DNA from: Scybalousia_A sp045221575
GTDB lineage: Bacteria; Bacteroidota; Bacteroidia; Bacteroidales; P3
Direction: 5' to 3'
Assembly: GCA_045221575.1 (NCBI GenBank)
Contig: JBGUWU010000012.1
Span: 8,844 to 72,843 of the forward strand
DNA: 64,000 nt
The position numbers and the translations under genes are program-made. Positions 24,418 to 32,974 of this stretch are shown here, piece after piece. How positions within the stretch are numbered: the first letter of the stretch is position 1; the number at the start of each line of letters is the position of its first letter. The notes beneath the pieces were generated by a model. The model worked only from the letters and a program-made list of their open reading frames with translations. It searched no databases and was not told the origin of the DNA.

Positions 24418-25095
24418 ATGAAGAATAGATTTTGGATATTTATAATGGTATTGTTCGCATTCTCTTTTGTCGTTTCAGCACAAGAGAATGAAGAGACAGA
24501 AGCAATAAAGCCTTGGACTGATGTAATAACCAATGACCTTAATCCATCTGAATGGAAATGGGATAAATCAAATGCTTCCCGCTTTAATATCAGAGGAGAT
24601 TTTGATGGTGATGGTTTTGAAGAAAATCTTTATGAAGGGGCAACAGAGATTTTTTCTGATAATGACGAGATAACACCACTAAATCTTGACACCGACCTTG
24701 GCGTTTATTTTCTTGTGAATGAAGGAGATTTAGACGGAGATGGAGGAGATGAAATCTCATTAATGAGTGTTTATAGAGATTATTCTAATGTAAATTATTT
24801 CAGAATATATTCTTATACCGGAAACTCTTGGAGAGAGGTCTTTAATTGTAAGGTTCATGAGTATGATTGTCCTAACTACAGACCTACAAAGGAAGAGGAA
24901 ATGTTTTGTTATACATATAAGAAGAAAAATCACTTCAATATGAACAAAGTGGTTTTGAAACATCATGACGGAGTAATTGATATGATTGCAACTCACCCTA
25001 ATGGCAGATACGCAATAGAACATATCAAGATAGTAAATAAACGTGCTGTCAAAAGAGAATGGGGAACAATAATAGAACCTCGTACAGATTTGTAA
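24418..25095 (+). CDS. secreted protein with FG-GAP-like calcium loops
   Basis: A protein of 225 residues from the ATG at 24418, where a signal peptide (MKNRFWIFIMVLFAF, ending VSAQ) begins; an ATG at 24379 would overlap parE and bury the signal. Two acidic loops, GDFDGDGFEEN and GDLDGDGGDEIS, are calcium-binding FG-GAP/integrin-like motifs. The rest is beta-rich with no enzyme motif. Exported, function unknown. It sits between parE and the phosphate butyryltransferase gene. Confidence 0.8.
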   Translation: MKNRFWIFIMVLFAFSFVVSAQENEETEAIKPWTDVITNDLNPSEWKWDKSNASRFNIRGDFDGDGFEENLYEGATEIFSDNDEITPLNLDTDLGVYFLVNEGDLDGDGGDEISLMSVYRDYSNVNYFRIYSYTGNSWREVFNCKVHEYDCPNYRPTKEEEMFCYTYKKKNHFNMNKVVLKHHDGVIDMIATHPNGRYAIEHIKIVNKRAVKREWGTIIEPRTDL

Positions 25096-25135
25096 TTAAA
25101 ATAACCTATTAATAAAATAAATACAAAGAAATAAA

Positions 25136-26038
25136 ATGAAACACTTAGAAGAATTAATCTCAGCTGCAAAAGCTGCACCAAGAAAACGTTTAGTTGCTGC
25201 ATATGCAAACGATTCTCACACAATAGGAGCTACTTCTCGTGCTATTGACTTAGGCATAGTAGATGTAACACTTGTGGGAGATATAGACACAATAAAAAAA
25301 GTTTGCCAAGAAGAAGGCATAGATGTAAATAAGTTTGAACTTGTACAAGAAGCTAACGAAGCTAAAGCTGCAGCAAAAGCTGTTGCTCTTATCAACGAAG
25401 GTAAAGGACAAATTCTTATGAAAGGTCTTTGCTCAACAGACAAATATATGAGAGCCGTTCTTAATAAAGAAAACGGACTTATGCCCGCTGGAAAACCTGT
25501 CCTTTCTCACGTTTCTGTTTTTGAAATACCTACTTATCACAAACTATTAATAACTTCTGACGTTGCTGTTATCCCTGCTCCAGATTTCAAACAAAAGACA
25601 GCTATCGTTAATTATGTTATCAACACTGCTCATACTCTTGGAATAGAATGTCCAAAAGTTGCTATGATATGTGCAACAGAGCAAATGCTTACAGGTATGC
25701 CTGCTTGCGTTGATGCTGCTTTGATTGCAACAATGAACAAACGTGGTCAAATAAAAGGTGCTATCGTTGATGGACCTTTGGCTATGGACGTTGCTATTGA
25801 CAAAGAATCTGCACAAATAAAGAAACTTGATTCAGAAGTTGCAGGTGATGCAGACTGTTTAGTATGGCCATTCATTGAAGCAGGTAATGTATTCTACAAA
25901 ACAGCTACTAAGTTTGCAGGAGCAGAATTGGCAGCAATGGTAGTAGGAGCAAAAGTTCCTTGTATCCTTTCTTCAAGAGGCGATTCAGTACAAACAAAAA
26001 CATACTCTATAGCACTTGCTGCTTTGAGTGCAAAATAA
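25136..26038 (+). CDS. phosphate butyryltransferase / phosphate acetyltransferase family
   Basis: A 300-residue enzyme of the PTA/PTB family, which exchanges CoA and phosphate on short acyl groups. The length is that of Ptb rather than Pta. Seen: LMKGLCSTDKYMRAVL, GKPVLSHVSVFEIP, CATEQMLTGMPACVDAA, IVDGPLAMDVAID and the C-terminal SRGDS found in this family. A butyrate kinase gene would be expected next to it but is absent from the window, so the partner is elsewhere. Transcript ends at a strong terminator. Confidence 0.9.
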   Translation: MKHLEELISAAKAAPRKRLVAAYANDSHTIGATSRAIDLGIVDVTLVGDIDTIKKVCQEEGIDVNKFELVQEANEAKAAAKAVALINEGKGQILMKGLCSTDKYMRAVLNKENGLMPAGKPVLSHVSVFEIPTYHKLLITSDVAVIPAPDFKQKTAIVNYVINTAHTLGIECPKVAMICATEQMLTGMPACVDAALIATMNKRGQIKGAIVDGPLAMDVAIDKESAQIKKLDSEVAGDADCLVWPFIEAGNVFYKTATKFAGAELAAMVVGAKVPCILSSRGDSVQTKTYSIALAALSAK

Positions 26039-26047
26039 AATCAACAG

Positions 26048-26094
26048 ATAAGGACTTTAAGAGTTATAAGACTTTTAAAGTCCTTATTTTTTTT
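26048..26094 (+). terminator. terminator of the Ptb gene
   Basis: A perfect 13-bp stem ATAAGGACTTTAA / TTAAAGTCCTTAT followed by eight T residues. Confidence 0.93.
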
Positions 26095-26126
26095 AACATC
26101 TACCTTACTTTTTAATATTTTATATT

Positions 26127-26474
26127 ATGGAACACTGGGCTAACGGATTAGAACAAGTTGCTATAACTGTTACAGATGAAAACGGAGACTTTATAGATTT
26201 AAACACACACTCAAAACGTGTTAATCTAAAATCTATAGACGAAAACCTTATTGGTAAAAATATTATGGGTTGCCACAATGAGCGTTCTAAGGCAATAATA
26301 AATAATATGATGACCAATAAAGCAACTAATGTTTATACCATACAAAAGAAAGGTCAAAAGAAACTTATCTACCAAGCACCTTGGTTTAAAGAAGACGGAA
26401 GTTTTGGAGGTTTAGTGGAATTATCTTTAGTTATTCCTTTTGAAATGCCTCATTACAATAGAGATAAACAATAA
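26127..26474 (+). CDS. small PAS-like domain protein
   Basis: A 115-residue protein made of one PAS-like fold: AITVTDENGDFIDLNTHSKR near the start, then DENLIGKNIMGCHNE, and strands ending YQAPWFKEDGSFGGLVELSL. The pattern of strand, GxN/GCH helix and paired strands resembles sensory PAS domains that stand alone in anaerobes. No output domain is present. It lies 9 nt before an amidase gene and is likely cotranscribed. Ligand unknown. Confidence 0.7.
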   Translation: MEHWANGLEQVAITVTDENGDFIDLNTHSKRVNLKSIDENLIGKNIMGCHNERSKAIINNMMTNKATNVYTIQKKGQKKLIYQAPWFKEDGSFGGLVELSLVIPFEMPHYNRDKQ

Positions 26475-26482
26475 GCTTCTCT

Positions 26483-27247
26483 ATGAAAATAGCATTGATA
26501 CAGACAGAGATAAAAGATTTTTGTATTGAAGACAACTATCAATGCTTTAAATCCTTGTTAAGTAAAATAGATTCTGACACTGATTTAGTCGTATTGCCTG
26601 AGATGTTTATCACAGGCTTTGTTTCTGATATTTCTCTTGCAAAGGAAAGCAAAGAAAAAGGCTTATCTCTTATGAGGAACTTCGCAAACAAAAACAATAT
26701 TGCCATAGACGGAAGCCTACTCGTTGAAGATAATGGCAAATATCTTAATCGTCATTATTTTATTTCTACTGACAAAGAAGCATATTATGATAAGGTGCAT
26801 CTTTTTTCTCTTTCCGATGAAGCCAAAGTTCTTTCAAAAGGAGAGAAAAAAAATGTTGTCATTTCTTATAAAGATTTAAATATCAAGATACTTACCTGTT
26901 ATGATTTGCGATTTCCTTTATCTTCCATGAACGCTTACAACGGTAAATTTCTTTATGATTTGCTTATCTATGTTGCTTCTTGGCCACAAAGCAGAAAAGA
27001 ACAATGGCTCACACTCTTAAAAGCCCGTGCAATAGAAAATCAAAGTTATGTTATAGGAGTTAATCGTGTGGGTGAAGACGCAAATAAAATAAAATATTCG
27101 GGCGATAGTTGCATCATAAACACAAAAGGCGAACAATTAACTCCAAATAAAATTATTGAAAATCAAATCTTTTACTTTTCAATAGACAAAAATGATTTAG
27201 ATAAAAGAAGACAAAAATTTCCTACCTACTTAGATTGGCCGCTATAA
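26483..27247 (+). CDS. nitrilase-superfamily amidase (omega-amidase, YafV-like)
   Basis: A 254-residue carbon-nitrogen hydrolase. The catalytic triad is visible: Glu in LPEMFITGF, Lys in YDKVHLFS, and Cys in LTCYDLRFP. The ENQSYVIGVNRVGED block and the DLRFPLSS context match the YafV/omega-amidase branch, which hydrolyses alpha-ketoglutaramate and related amides in a methionine-salvage repair step. Substrate assignment is by family only. Its partner upstream is the PAS-like protein. Confidence 0.87.
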   Translation: MKIALIQTEIKDFCIEDNYQCFKSLLSKIDSDTDLVVLPEMFITGFVSDISLAKESKEKGLSLMRNFANKNNIAIDGSLLVEDNGKYLNRHYFISTDKEAYYDKVHLFSLSDEAKVLSKGEKKNVVISYKDLNIKILTCYDLRFPLSSMNAYNGKFLYDLLIYVASWPQSRKEQWLTLLKARAIENQSYVIGVNRVGEDANKIKYSGDSCIINTKGEQLTPNKIIENQIFYFSIDKNDLDKRRQKFPTYLDWPL

Positions 27248-27370
27248 GTTTTATTCTACGTTAAAATATCTTTTAAAAAGAACTGCCACTACCCTTTTAT
27301 CTTTCACCAATCTTCTTTTTCTTCACGCCAAATCAAGATTTCATGTCAAAAAAAAACTAAAAAAACAAAA

Positions 27371-27397
27371 GCGGTCTTCTATCAAATAAAAGACCGC
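27371..27397 (-). terminator. terminator of the B12-regulated surface protein
   Basis: GCGGTCTT / AAGACCGC, 8 bp, with a T-rich tract on the minus strand after it. Confidence 0.85.
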
Positions 27398-27441
27398 AAA
27401 GAAATAAAAACACTATTTATTATGAGAAAACAATAAATATT

Positions 27442-29088
27442 CTATTTCACAATCAATTTCTTTGTTTCAAGCTTTTTACCGCTGATTATCTTAACGAAAT
27501 AAGTACCTTTTAAATCGTTGGTGTTTATTGTGTTAGTTGGATTTGTTAATTGTTGTTGTCTAACAAGTCTTCCTTGCATATCAAATATCTGTAGAGTTGA
27601 AGGAGCATCAACTTCTATTGTAACAAAATCTTGTGCAGGATTAGGATAAAGGTTAAACTTCAAATCATTAGCAGATACCTCATTAATAGAAGAACCACTT
27701 TCTGAATCATTATAAGTAAATACATCTAAACAGAAGTAATTTGAGATCCAACCATCATTACAATCAATAGAAAATACTATCTTGCTAACTTCTCCTAAAG
27801 ATGATAAATCAAAATAACGCCAATCTTGTATATTAGCTACATTATTATTTACATCATAAAGATATATCTCTGTAGAATTAGTAGGAGCGTTATTTTCATT
27901 ATAACCTGTTGCTATTATTTTAAAGTAAAGGTTTTCTGTTGCAGAAACTTCTAAATCTTCATAAGCAGCCAAAGACTTAACAACATAAACTCCCATTGGG
28001 AAGAAAGTTCCATTGTCAGTCTTCTTCACAATATTATGTTCTGCTGTAGTAAAGTTATACGCATCATAATAAGCGTGAAGATATGTTTTTCCTAAACCGT
28101 CAATAGCATATTCTGGTGCAGATGTATAGTAAGCAGTTTGATTAGTACTGTTTCCTGTTGCTGTAGTGTCATCTGTTATATTACTTGCTCCGAATCCCAT
28201 AGCCATAAACCAATCCCAATCTGCCATATAAAAACCTGTACCAAGGAAATTCAAACCTCTTGAGATATGATTCTTAGTGTAAATTCCATCTTCCAAATTA
28301 TCATAATTGCTTATCATATCTACTATTTCGTATGAATTAAAATCTGCAAGCAATTCATTGTCTTCAAAATCTGCTACCTTATAAGGTGTTCCTCCGTTTA
28401 TAACTCCTACACCTGTAACATCAAAACCTTGAGAATAAGTTGGCCAAGATACTCCATCGTAAATAATATTTCCATAAGTATCTGTACTAACTCCATTGAT
28501 AACATCAACTAAACGAACAAAACGAATATTGTTTTTATCTAACAAATCATTATCTGCTATGTCGCTTAAATCAAAACCAACGCCCCAACCTAACTCATAT
28601 TTACCAGCAAGATTATTATAATGTTCTGCTGTTCTTCCTTCTGCCATATCATCAGGGTTATGATAAGAAGTGCTATTACAAGGAAAACGGAAGAAATTAA
28701 CTCCGTCAGAACTTACCTCTACAAATGCTAACTCTAAAAATGTTGGTCCCCAAGCATTCTCAAAAACAACAAAATCCTTACCTTCTCCATTAATAATAGG
28801 ACGGTCAAATGTTATAAGAGCATCACCGCCTTCTCCTAAAGAAATAGCAGTAAGTGTTGTTGAATCTGGTTTTCCTACAGCCATATAAGCTTTACCATAA
28901 TCTACTATTCTTTCATCGCCATAATCCCAAAAGCCTCTATTTACTTCTACTCCTATTGCCCAAGAGATTATTCTTTCGTCATCTTGACTAATTGCTTGAC
29001 AACCTTCCGTGCCAACGGCTCCATCATACTGAGCCATCATATTAAATCCTAATACAAGTAAGGATACAAAAAAAATACTTTTCTTCAT
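27442..29088 (-). CDS. T9SS-secreted DUF4465 surface protein under B12 control
   Basis: A 548-residue exported protein. A signal peptide (ending MMAQ) is followed by an N-terminal beta domain (about 25-230, with GGDALITFDRPI and FVVFENAWGP) that I cannot name. Next is a DUF4465 domain (about 235-465, SRGLNFLGTGFYMADWDWFMAMGFGASN). A type 9 secretion C-terminal sorting domain (about 475-548) has NLYPNPAQDFVTIEV, GRLVRQ and GTYFVKI. The type 9 system would move it across the outer membrane and attach it. A cobalamin riboswitch upstream means repression by B12. From memory, DUF4465-type proteins include B12-binding surface proteins, so cobalamin capture is the likely role. Confidence 0.88.
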   Translation of the reverse strand: MKKSIFFVSLLVLGFNMMAQYDGAVGTEGCQAISQDDERIISWAIGVEVNRGFWDYGDERIVDYGKAYMAVGKPDSTTLTAISLGEGGDALITFDRPIINGEGKDFVVFENAWGPTFLELAFVEVSSDGVNFFRFPCNSTSYHNPDDMAEGRTAEHYNNLAGKYELGWGVGFDLSDIADNDLLDKNNIRFVRLVDVINGVSTDTYGNIIYDGVSWPTYSQGFDVTGVGVINGGTPYKVADFEDNELLADFNSYEIVDMISNYDNLEDGIYTKNHISRGLNFLGTGFYMADWDWFMAMGFGASNITDDTTATGNSTNQTAYYTSAPEYAIDGLGKTYLHAYYDAYNFTTAEHNIVKKTDNGTFFPMGVYVVKSLAAYEDLEVSATENLYFKIIATGYNENNAPTNSTEIYLYDVNNNVANIQDWRYFDLSSLGEVSKIVFSIDCNDGWISNYFCLDVFTYNDSESGSSINEVSANDLKFNLYPNPAQDFVTIEVDAPSTLQIFDMQGRLVRQQQLTNPTNTINTNDLKGTYFVKIISGKKLETKKLIVK

Positions 29089-29235
29089 AGTTATTACTAT
29101 TTTATTTTATAAATTTCTATTATAGGAAACGAAACTTGATATGTAATTACTTTGAAGAAAAGTAAAAAAAATAACAAACAACATCTTTTTTTGTTATATC
29201 CTAACCCTCGAAGATAACTAACAAATTTCGCTTCA

Positions 29236-29400
29236 TCATGGCAGGTCTTCTGACTTATCTCTTTTGAAACGCCTTCCCGTTAATAGTTATTTTCTCTTTC
29301 AACAGTGGCAATATGTTTCAAAACTTTTATGAGAAACACAGCAGCGGGACTGTATAGGATTCTCACCTACTTCCCTTTTAATTATTGAAGACATCTTCAA
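29236..29400 (-). promoter_or_regulatory. cobalamin riboswitch
   Basis: Read on the minus strand, the leader holds the B12 riboswitch core in order: GGGAAGTAGGTGAGAATCC, the ACAGTCCCGCTGCTGT segment, GCCACTG, the AACGGGAAGGCG block, and the B12 box GTCAGAAGACCTGCC (29238-29252). It lies about 150 nt before the surface protein start at 29088. B12 binding would turn expression off. Confidence 0.93.
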
Positions 29401-29419
29401 TAAACCATAATTACGAATG

Positions 29420-29450
29420 CAAAATTATATATTTTATTTGAATACACAAA
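29420..29450 (-). promoter_or_regulatory. promoter of the riboswitch transcript
   Basis: On the minus strand TTTG (29450-29447), exactly 19 nt, then TAATTTTG (29427-29420). Full match to the Bacteroidota consensus. Confidence 0.85.
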
Positions 29451-29486
29451 GAAAAATTTGATAAAATAAAAAAAACATAAAAAAAA

Positions 29487-29517
29487 CTTGTCAAAAGAAA
29501 AAAAAGTATTACTTTTG
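29487..29517 (+). promoter_or_regulatory. rpmH promoter
   Basis: CTTG (29487-29490), 19 nt, TACTTTTG (29510-29517). The start codon follows 57 nt downstream. It is divergent from the riboswitch promoter. Confidence 0.85.
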
Positions 29518-29573
29518 CACTCTGATTTTAGAGAGTATTTTTTAGAAGTAAAACAAGAAAAACATATATAGAG

Positions 29574-29720
29574 ATGAAAAGAACATATCAACCTCACAGA
29601 AGAAAAAGAGTAAATAAACACGGTTTTAGATTAAGAATGTCTACTACAAGTGGAAGAAAAATATTGAATGCAAGACGCAGACACGGAAGAAAAAAACTTA
29701 CTGTTTCTGACGAAAGATAA
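29574..29720 (+). CDS. rpmH: 50S ribosomal protein bL34
   Basis: A 48-residue, strongly basic ribosomal protein: MKRTYQPHRRKRVNKHGFR at the start, then MSTTSGRKILNARRRHGRKK, the universal bL34 pattern. It is part of the large subunit near the exit tunnel. The usual partner rnpA does not follow; a terminator and rlmD do. Confidence 0.98.
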   Translation: MKRTYQPHRRKRVNKHGFRLRMSTTSGRKILNARRRHGRKKLTVSDER

Positions 29721-29747
29721 TACATTCAGTAGTTTTATTTAAAATAT

Positions 29748-29785
29748 AGTGAGCAGTGATTATTTGTTACTGTTCGCTTTTTTAT
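29748..29785 (+). terminator. rpmH terminator
   Basis: AGTGAGCAGTGAT pairs with the TGTTACTGTTCGCT segment with several wobbles, followed by six T residues. Confidence 0.7.
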
Positions 29786-29826
29786 TGTTCAATATAGGAG
29801 GATATATATATTAAAGGTTCTTTATC

Positions 29827-31245
29827 ATGAGAAAAAAGAAAGTCAATTACATTTTGGAAGATGTTTTAGTTGAGGATTTTGCAGCAGAAGGCAATGCTAT
29901 TGTTAGACAAGATGACAAGGTTATCTTTGTTCCATACGTTGTTCCAGGAGATATTGTAGATATAGAAGTTTATAAACAGAAACACTCTTTTTGTTTAGCG
30001 AGAGTTAAAGCTATAAAACATTATTCCGATAAAAGAATAGAACTAAAATGTCCTCATTTTACTTTCTGTGGTGGTTGTTCTTGGCAGATGCTTGACTACG
30101 AATGGCAGAAAAAATACAAACAACAACAGGTAGTAGATAACCTTCAACGTATTGGAGGCATAGATTGTTCAAATATTTCTACGATAGAAGGTTCTGATGA
30201 TATATATTATTATAGAAATAAATTAGAATTTACTTTTTCATCTCGTGCCTGGAAGAAAGATTTTGTAAAAGGAGAAGAAGATGAACCTGCTCTTGGTTTT
30301 CATATTAGTGGTTTATTTGATAAAGTTCTACCAATAGAACATTGTGTTTTGCAGCCATCACCTTCAAATGAGATTAGAAACTTTGTCAGAGATTATACTT
30401 TAAAAAAATCTATCCCTTATTATGATATAAGACAACATACTGGAATAATGCGTAATCTTATAATAAGAACAACGCAAGAAGGAAAAATAATGCTTATCGT
30501 TGTTTTTGCAGAAGAGAATATGGAAGTTATTAACGATGTTATGAATGCTATCTCTAAAGAATTTCCTCAAATAACCTCTCTTCAATATTGTATAAACACC
30601 AAGATGAACGACTCTCTTGGAGATCAAACATTTGTTGTCTATAAAGGAGAAGACCATCTAATGGAATATATGCCTCGTTTTAAAGATGATAAAGCAAAAC
30701 CTCTACAATTTAAAATACGTCCTAAGACATTCTATCAAACCAATCCTCCTCAAGCTCTTAAACTATATACTTTTGCTGCCGAGTTTGCAGATATTCAAAA
30801 AGATGATATTGTTTATGATTTATATACAGGAACAGGCACAATAGCAAACTTTGTAGCAAATAAAGCAAAAAAAGTTGTAGGAATAGAATATGTTGAAGAT
30901 GCTGTTGAAGATGCAAAAATAAACAGTAAAGAAAACAATATAACAAATACTGTTTTCTATGCTGGAGATATGGCAAAAGTTCTAAATGAAGATTTTATCA
31001 AACAAAATGGAGAACCTAACATAATAATAACAGATCCTCCACGCAATGGTATGGCAGAAAGTGTAATAAAACAAATACTTAGCACTTCTGCTCGTAAAAT
31101 AGTTTATGTTTCTTGTAATCCTGCTACTCAAGCACGTGATCTTAAACTTTTATCATCTAAATACAAGGTAACAAAAATACAACCTGTAGATATGTTCCCA
31201 CACACTCATCATATAGAGAACGTTGTTCTTTTAATTAGAAATTAG
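29827..31245 (+). CDS. rlmD: 23S rRNA (uracil-5-)-methyltransferase RlmD/RumA family
   Basis: A 472-residue SAM-dependent RNA methyltransferase. An N-terminal TRAM domain (about 10-65) is followed by the iron-sulfur cysteines of CPHFTFCGGCSW. The catalytic domain has YDLYTGTGTIANF (motif I), TDPPRNGM, and YVSCNPATQARDL, in which Cys is the nucleophile, with FPHTHHIENV at the end. The product is 5-methyluridine in 23S rRNA. Exact target (U1939 or U747 type, or tRNA U54) cannot be told apart by eye. The last codons and stop run into the heptamer repeat. Confidence 0.93.
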   Translation: MRKKKVNYILEDVLVEDFAAEGNAIVRQDDKVIFVPYVVPGDIVDIEVYKQKHSFCLARVKAIKHYSDKRIELKCPHFTFCGGCSWQMLDYEWQKKYKQQQVVDNLQRIGGIDCSNISTIEGSDDIYYYRNKLEFTFSSRAWKKDFVKGEEDEPALGFHISGLFDKVLPIEHCVLQPSPSNEIRNFVRDYTLKKSIPYYDIRQHTGIMRNLIIRTTQEGKIMLIVVFAEENMEVINDVMNAISKEFPQITSLQYCINTKMNDSLGDQTFVVYKGEDHLMEYMPRFKDDKAKPLQFKIRPKTFYQTNPPQALKLYTFAAEFADIQKDDIVYDLYTGTGTIANFVANKAKKVVGIEYVEDAVEDAKINSKENNITNTVFYAGDMAKVLNEDFIKQNGEPNIIITDPPRNGMAESVIKQILSTSARKIVYVSCNPATQARDLKLLSSKYKVTKIQPVDMFPHTHHIENVVLLIRN

Positions 31246-31440
31246 AAATTAGTAATTAGAAATTACGGATTAACGATTACGTCTTTAATCTCTATGCTTT
31301 ACTGCCAGCGGAGGCTCTCCGAAATTTTCTTGCAGCAATTTAGCTGTTTTCTTCGAAGTCACCACAATTTCTTGCAGTAATTTGGCTGTCTTCTTCAAAG
31401 TCACCACAATTACTAATTTCTAATTTCTAATTTCTAATTA
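31233..31440. repeat. heptamer plus 42-bp repeat element, copy 1
   Basis: AATTAGA heptamers (31233-31265) are matched by inverted TAATTTC heptamers (31412-31437). Between them a 42-bp sequence starting CTTGCAG occurs twice in tandem (31329-31370 and 31371-31412) with a few differences. The element fills the gap between convergent rlmD and cinA and overlaps both stop codons. A third copy of the 42-mer is at 52871-52912. Confidence 0.88.
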
Positions 31441-32675
31441 ATCATAAGTTTTAGTAATAGAAAGAATGCATCATTGCTTACTCTATCCACAAAGTTTTCT
31501 CTTGTGGTGTGGTAACAAGTTGTATGAGTTTTGTATTCTCCATTCTTTTTCATAGCACAAAGCCATATAGTTCCCACAGGTACATCTGTTCCATCTGAAT
31601 TTGGACCAGCAAGTCCAGAAGTAGCAATAGCATAATCACTATTCATTAGTTGAAGCGTCCCTTTTGCCATTGCTATAACCGTTTCTTTGCTTACTGCATG
31701 ATATTTATTTAATATCTCTTCTTCTACACCTAAAACAGAATGCTTTATATCATTACCATATGCTACAATTCCTCCTTTAAAACAATTAGAAGCACCGCTA
31801 ACAAGAGTTATTTGATGAGCAAGATTTCCTCCTGTACAACTTTCTGCAACAGCAAGTGTTGATTGTTTTCCAATTAAAACTTTATTTATTATTGTAGCAA
31901 GATTATCATCATCTTCACCAACAAGAAATTCTCCAACTATGCTTTTTAGTTCTTCTGTAAGATTATGTATTATCCTCTCCCCTTCTTGTCTTTCTCCTCC
32001 ATGCAAAGATAATCTCAATCTAATCATTCCTCCATTTGGCAGATAAGCTAAAGAAACTTTTTCCTTATCAAGCTTACTTTCAAAACCTTCTAACTTATCG
32101 GATAAAAAACTTTCAGATATTCCAGCAACAACAAGGTTTTTATCTATAATAGTTTGAGGATTATATTTTTTCAATAACAGTTCTACAACATCATTCATCA
32201 TCTTCTGCATTTCAAAAGGAACTCCTGGCATAGAAATAACTGTTTTATTATCTTTTTCAAAAACCATTCCTGGTGCAGTTCCTACATTATTAAATATAGG
32301 ATAGCAAGAAGTAGGAATAAATGCTTGAGAACGATTTGTTGATGTATAAGGAAGATTACGTGAAGCAAAAAAACGTTCTACATGTTGGCTAATAGTTAGG
32401 TCTTCTTTTAACTCTCCACCAAATATTTCAGTTAGACAAACTTTAGTAATATCATCTTTTGTTGGTCCTAAGCCTCCTGTCAATAAAACAATATCTACTC
32501 TTTGCATAGCATCTAAAAGAGTATTTTGAATTGCTTGTTTATCATCAGAAATAACACTTACTCTACTAACTAAGAAACCGTTTTTGTTTAGCAGTTTAGA
32601 CATATAAGAACAATTTGTATTAACAACTTGTCCTATCAATAGTTCATCGCCTATATTTATTATCTCTACTTTCAT
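31434..32675 (-). CDS. cinA: CinA family nicotinamide-nucleotide amidase
   Basis: A 413-residue two-domain protein. The N-terminal MoaB-like domain starts MKVEIINIGDELLIGQ and has LTGGLGPTKDD and MPGVPFEM. The C-terminal CinA amidase domain (about 255-410) has VAESCTGG and TSGLAGPNSDGTDVPVGTIW. It recycles pyridine nucleotides by deamidating NMN and may hydrolyse ADP-ribose. The start at 32675 is preferred over 32696, because the -7 box TAATTTTG (32701-32694, minus strand) overlaps the longer start. Confidence 0.95.
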   Translation of the reverse strand: MKVEIINIGDELLIGQVVNTNCSYMSKLLNKNGFLVSRVSVISDDKQAIQNTLLDAMQRVDIVLLTGGLGPTKDDITKVCLTEIFGGELKEDLTISQHVERFFASRNLPYTSTNRSQAFIPTSCYPIFNNVGTAPGMVFEKDNKTVISMPGVPFEMQKMMNDVVELLLKKYNPQTIIDKNLVVAGISESFLSDKLEGFESKLDKEKVSLAYLPNGGMIRLRLSLHGGERQEGERIIHNLTEELKSIVGEFLVGEDDDNLATIINKVLIGKQSTLAVAESCTGGNLAHQITLVSGASNCFKGGIVAYGNDIKHSVLGVEEEILNKYHAVSKETVIAMAKGTLQLMNSDYAIATSGLAGPNSDGTDVPVGTIWLCAMKKNGEYKTHTTCYHTTRENFVDRVSNDAFFLLLKLMIN

Positions 32676-32792
32676 AGCTTTGTATTGTTTTTGCAAAATT
32701 ACAAAAAAAACATTTTCTACAATAAAGATTTATCCTATCGTTAGTTGATTGTTGTGTTCTTTCTTCCCTTTTGCGAAAAAGGATTAAAAACA

Positions 32793-32822
32793 TTGTCAGG
32801 TTAAAAATTTGTACTACTTTTG
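32793..32822 (+). promoter_or_regulatory. tRNA-Ser promoter
   Basis: TTG (32793-32795), 19 nt, TACTTTTG (32815-32822), ending 13 nt before the tRNA. Confidence 0.85.
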
Positions 32823-32835
32823 CAAAGTCAAAAAA

Positions 32836-32923
32836 GGAGAGATGCTCGAGTGGCTGAAGAGGCTCGCCTGGAAAGCGGGTAAGCGGCAAAACCGCTTCGG
32901 GGGTTCGAATCCCCCTCTCTCCG
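32836..32923 (+). tRNA. tRNA-Ser (anticodon GGA)
   Basis: An 88-nt class II tRNA. The acceptor stem is GGAGAGA with TCTCTCC and discriminator G. D-arm TGGCTGAAGAGGC, anticodon loop CTGGAAA, a long variable arm (AAGCGGCAAAACCGCTT) and T-arm GGGGGTTCGAATCCCCC follow. CCA is not encoded. Confidence 0.98.
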
Positions 32924-32934
32924 CTGAAAAAATA

Positions 32935-32970
32935 AAAGACTTTTTACTTAGGTAAGAAGTCTTTATTTTT
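32935..32970 (+). terminator. tRNA-Ser terminator
   Basis: AAAGACTTTTTA / TAAGAAGTCTTT (one wobble) with a 6-nt loop and a T-run. It may also serve the opposing methylase gene. Confidence 0.85.
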
Positions 32971-32974
32971 GTTC

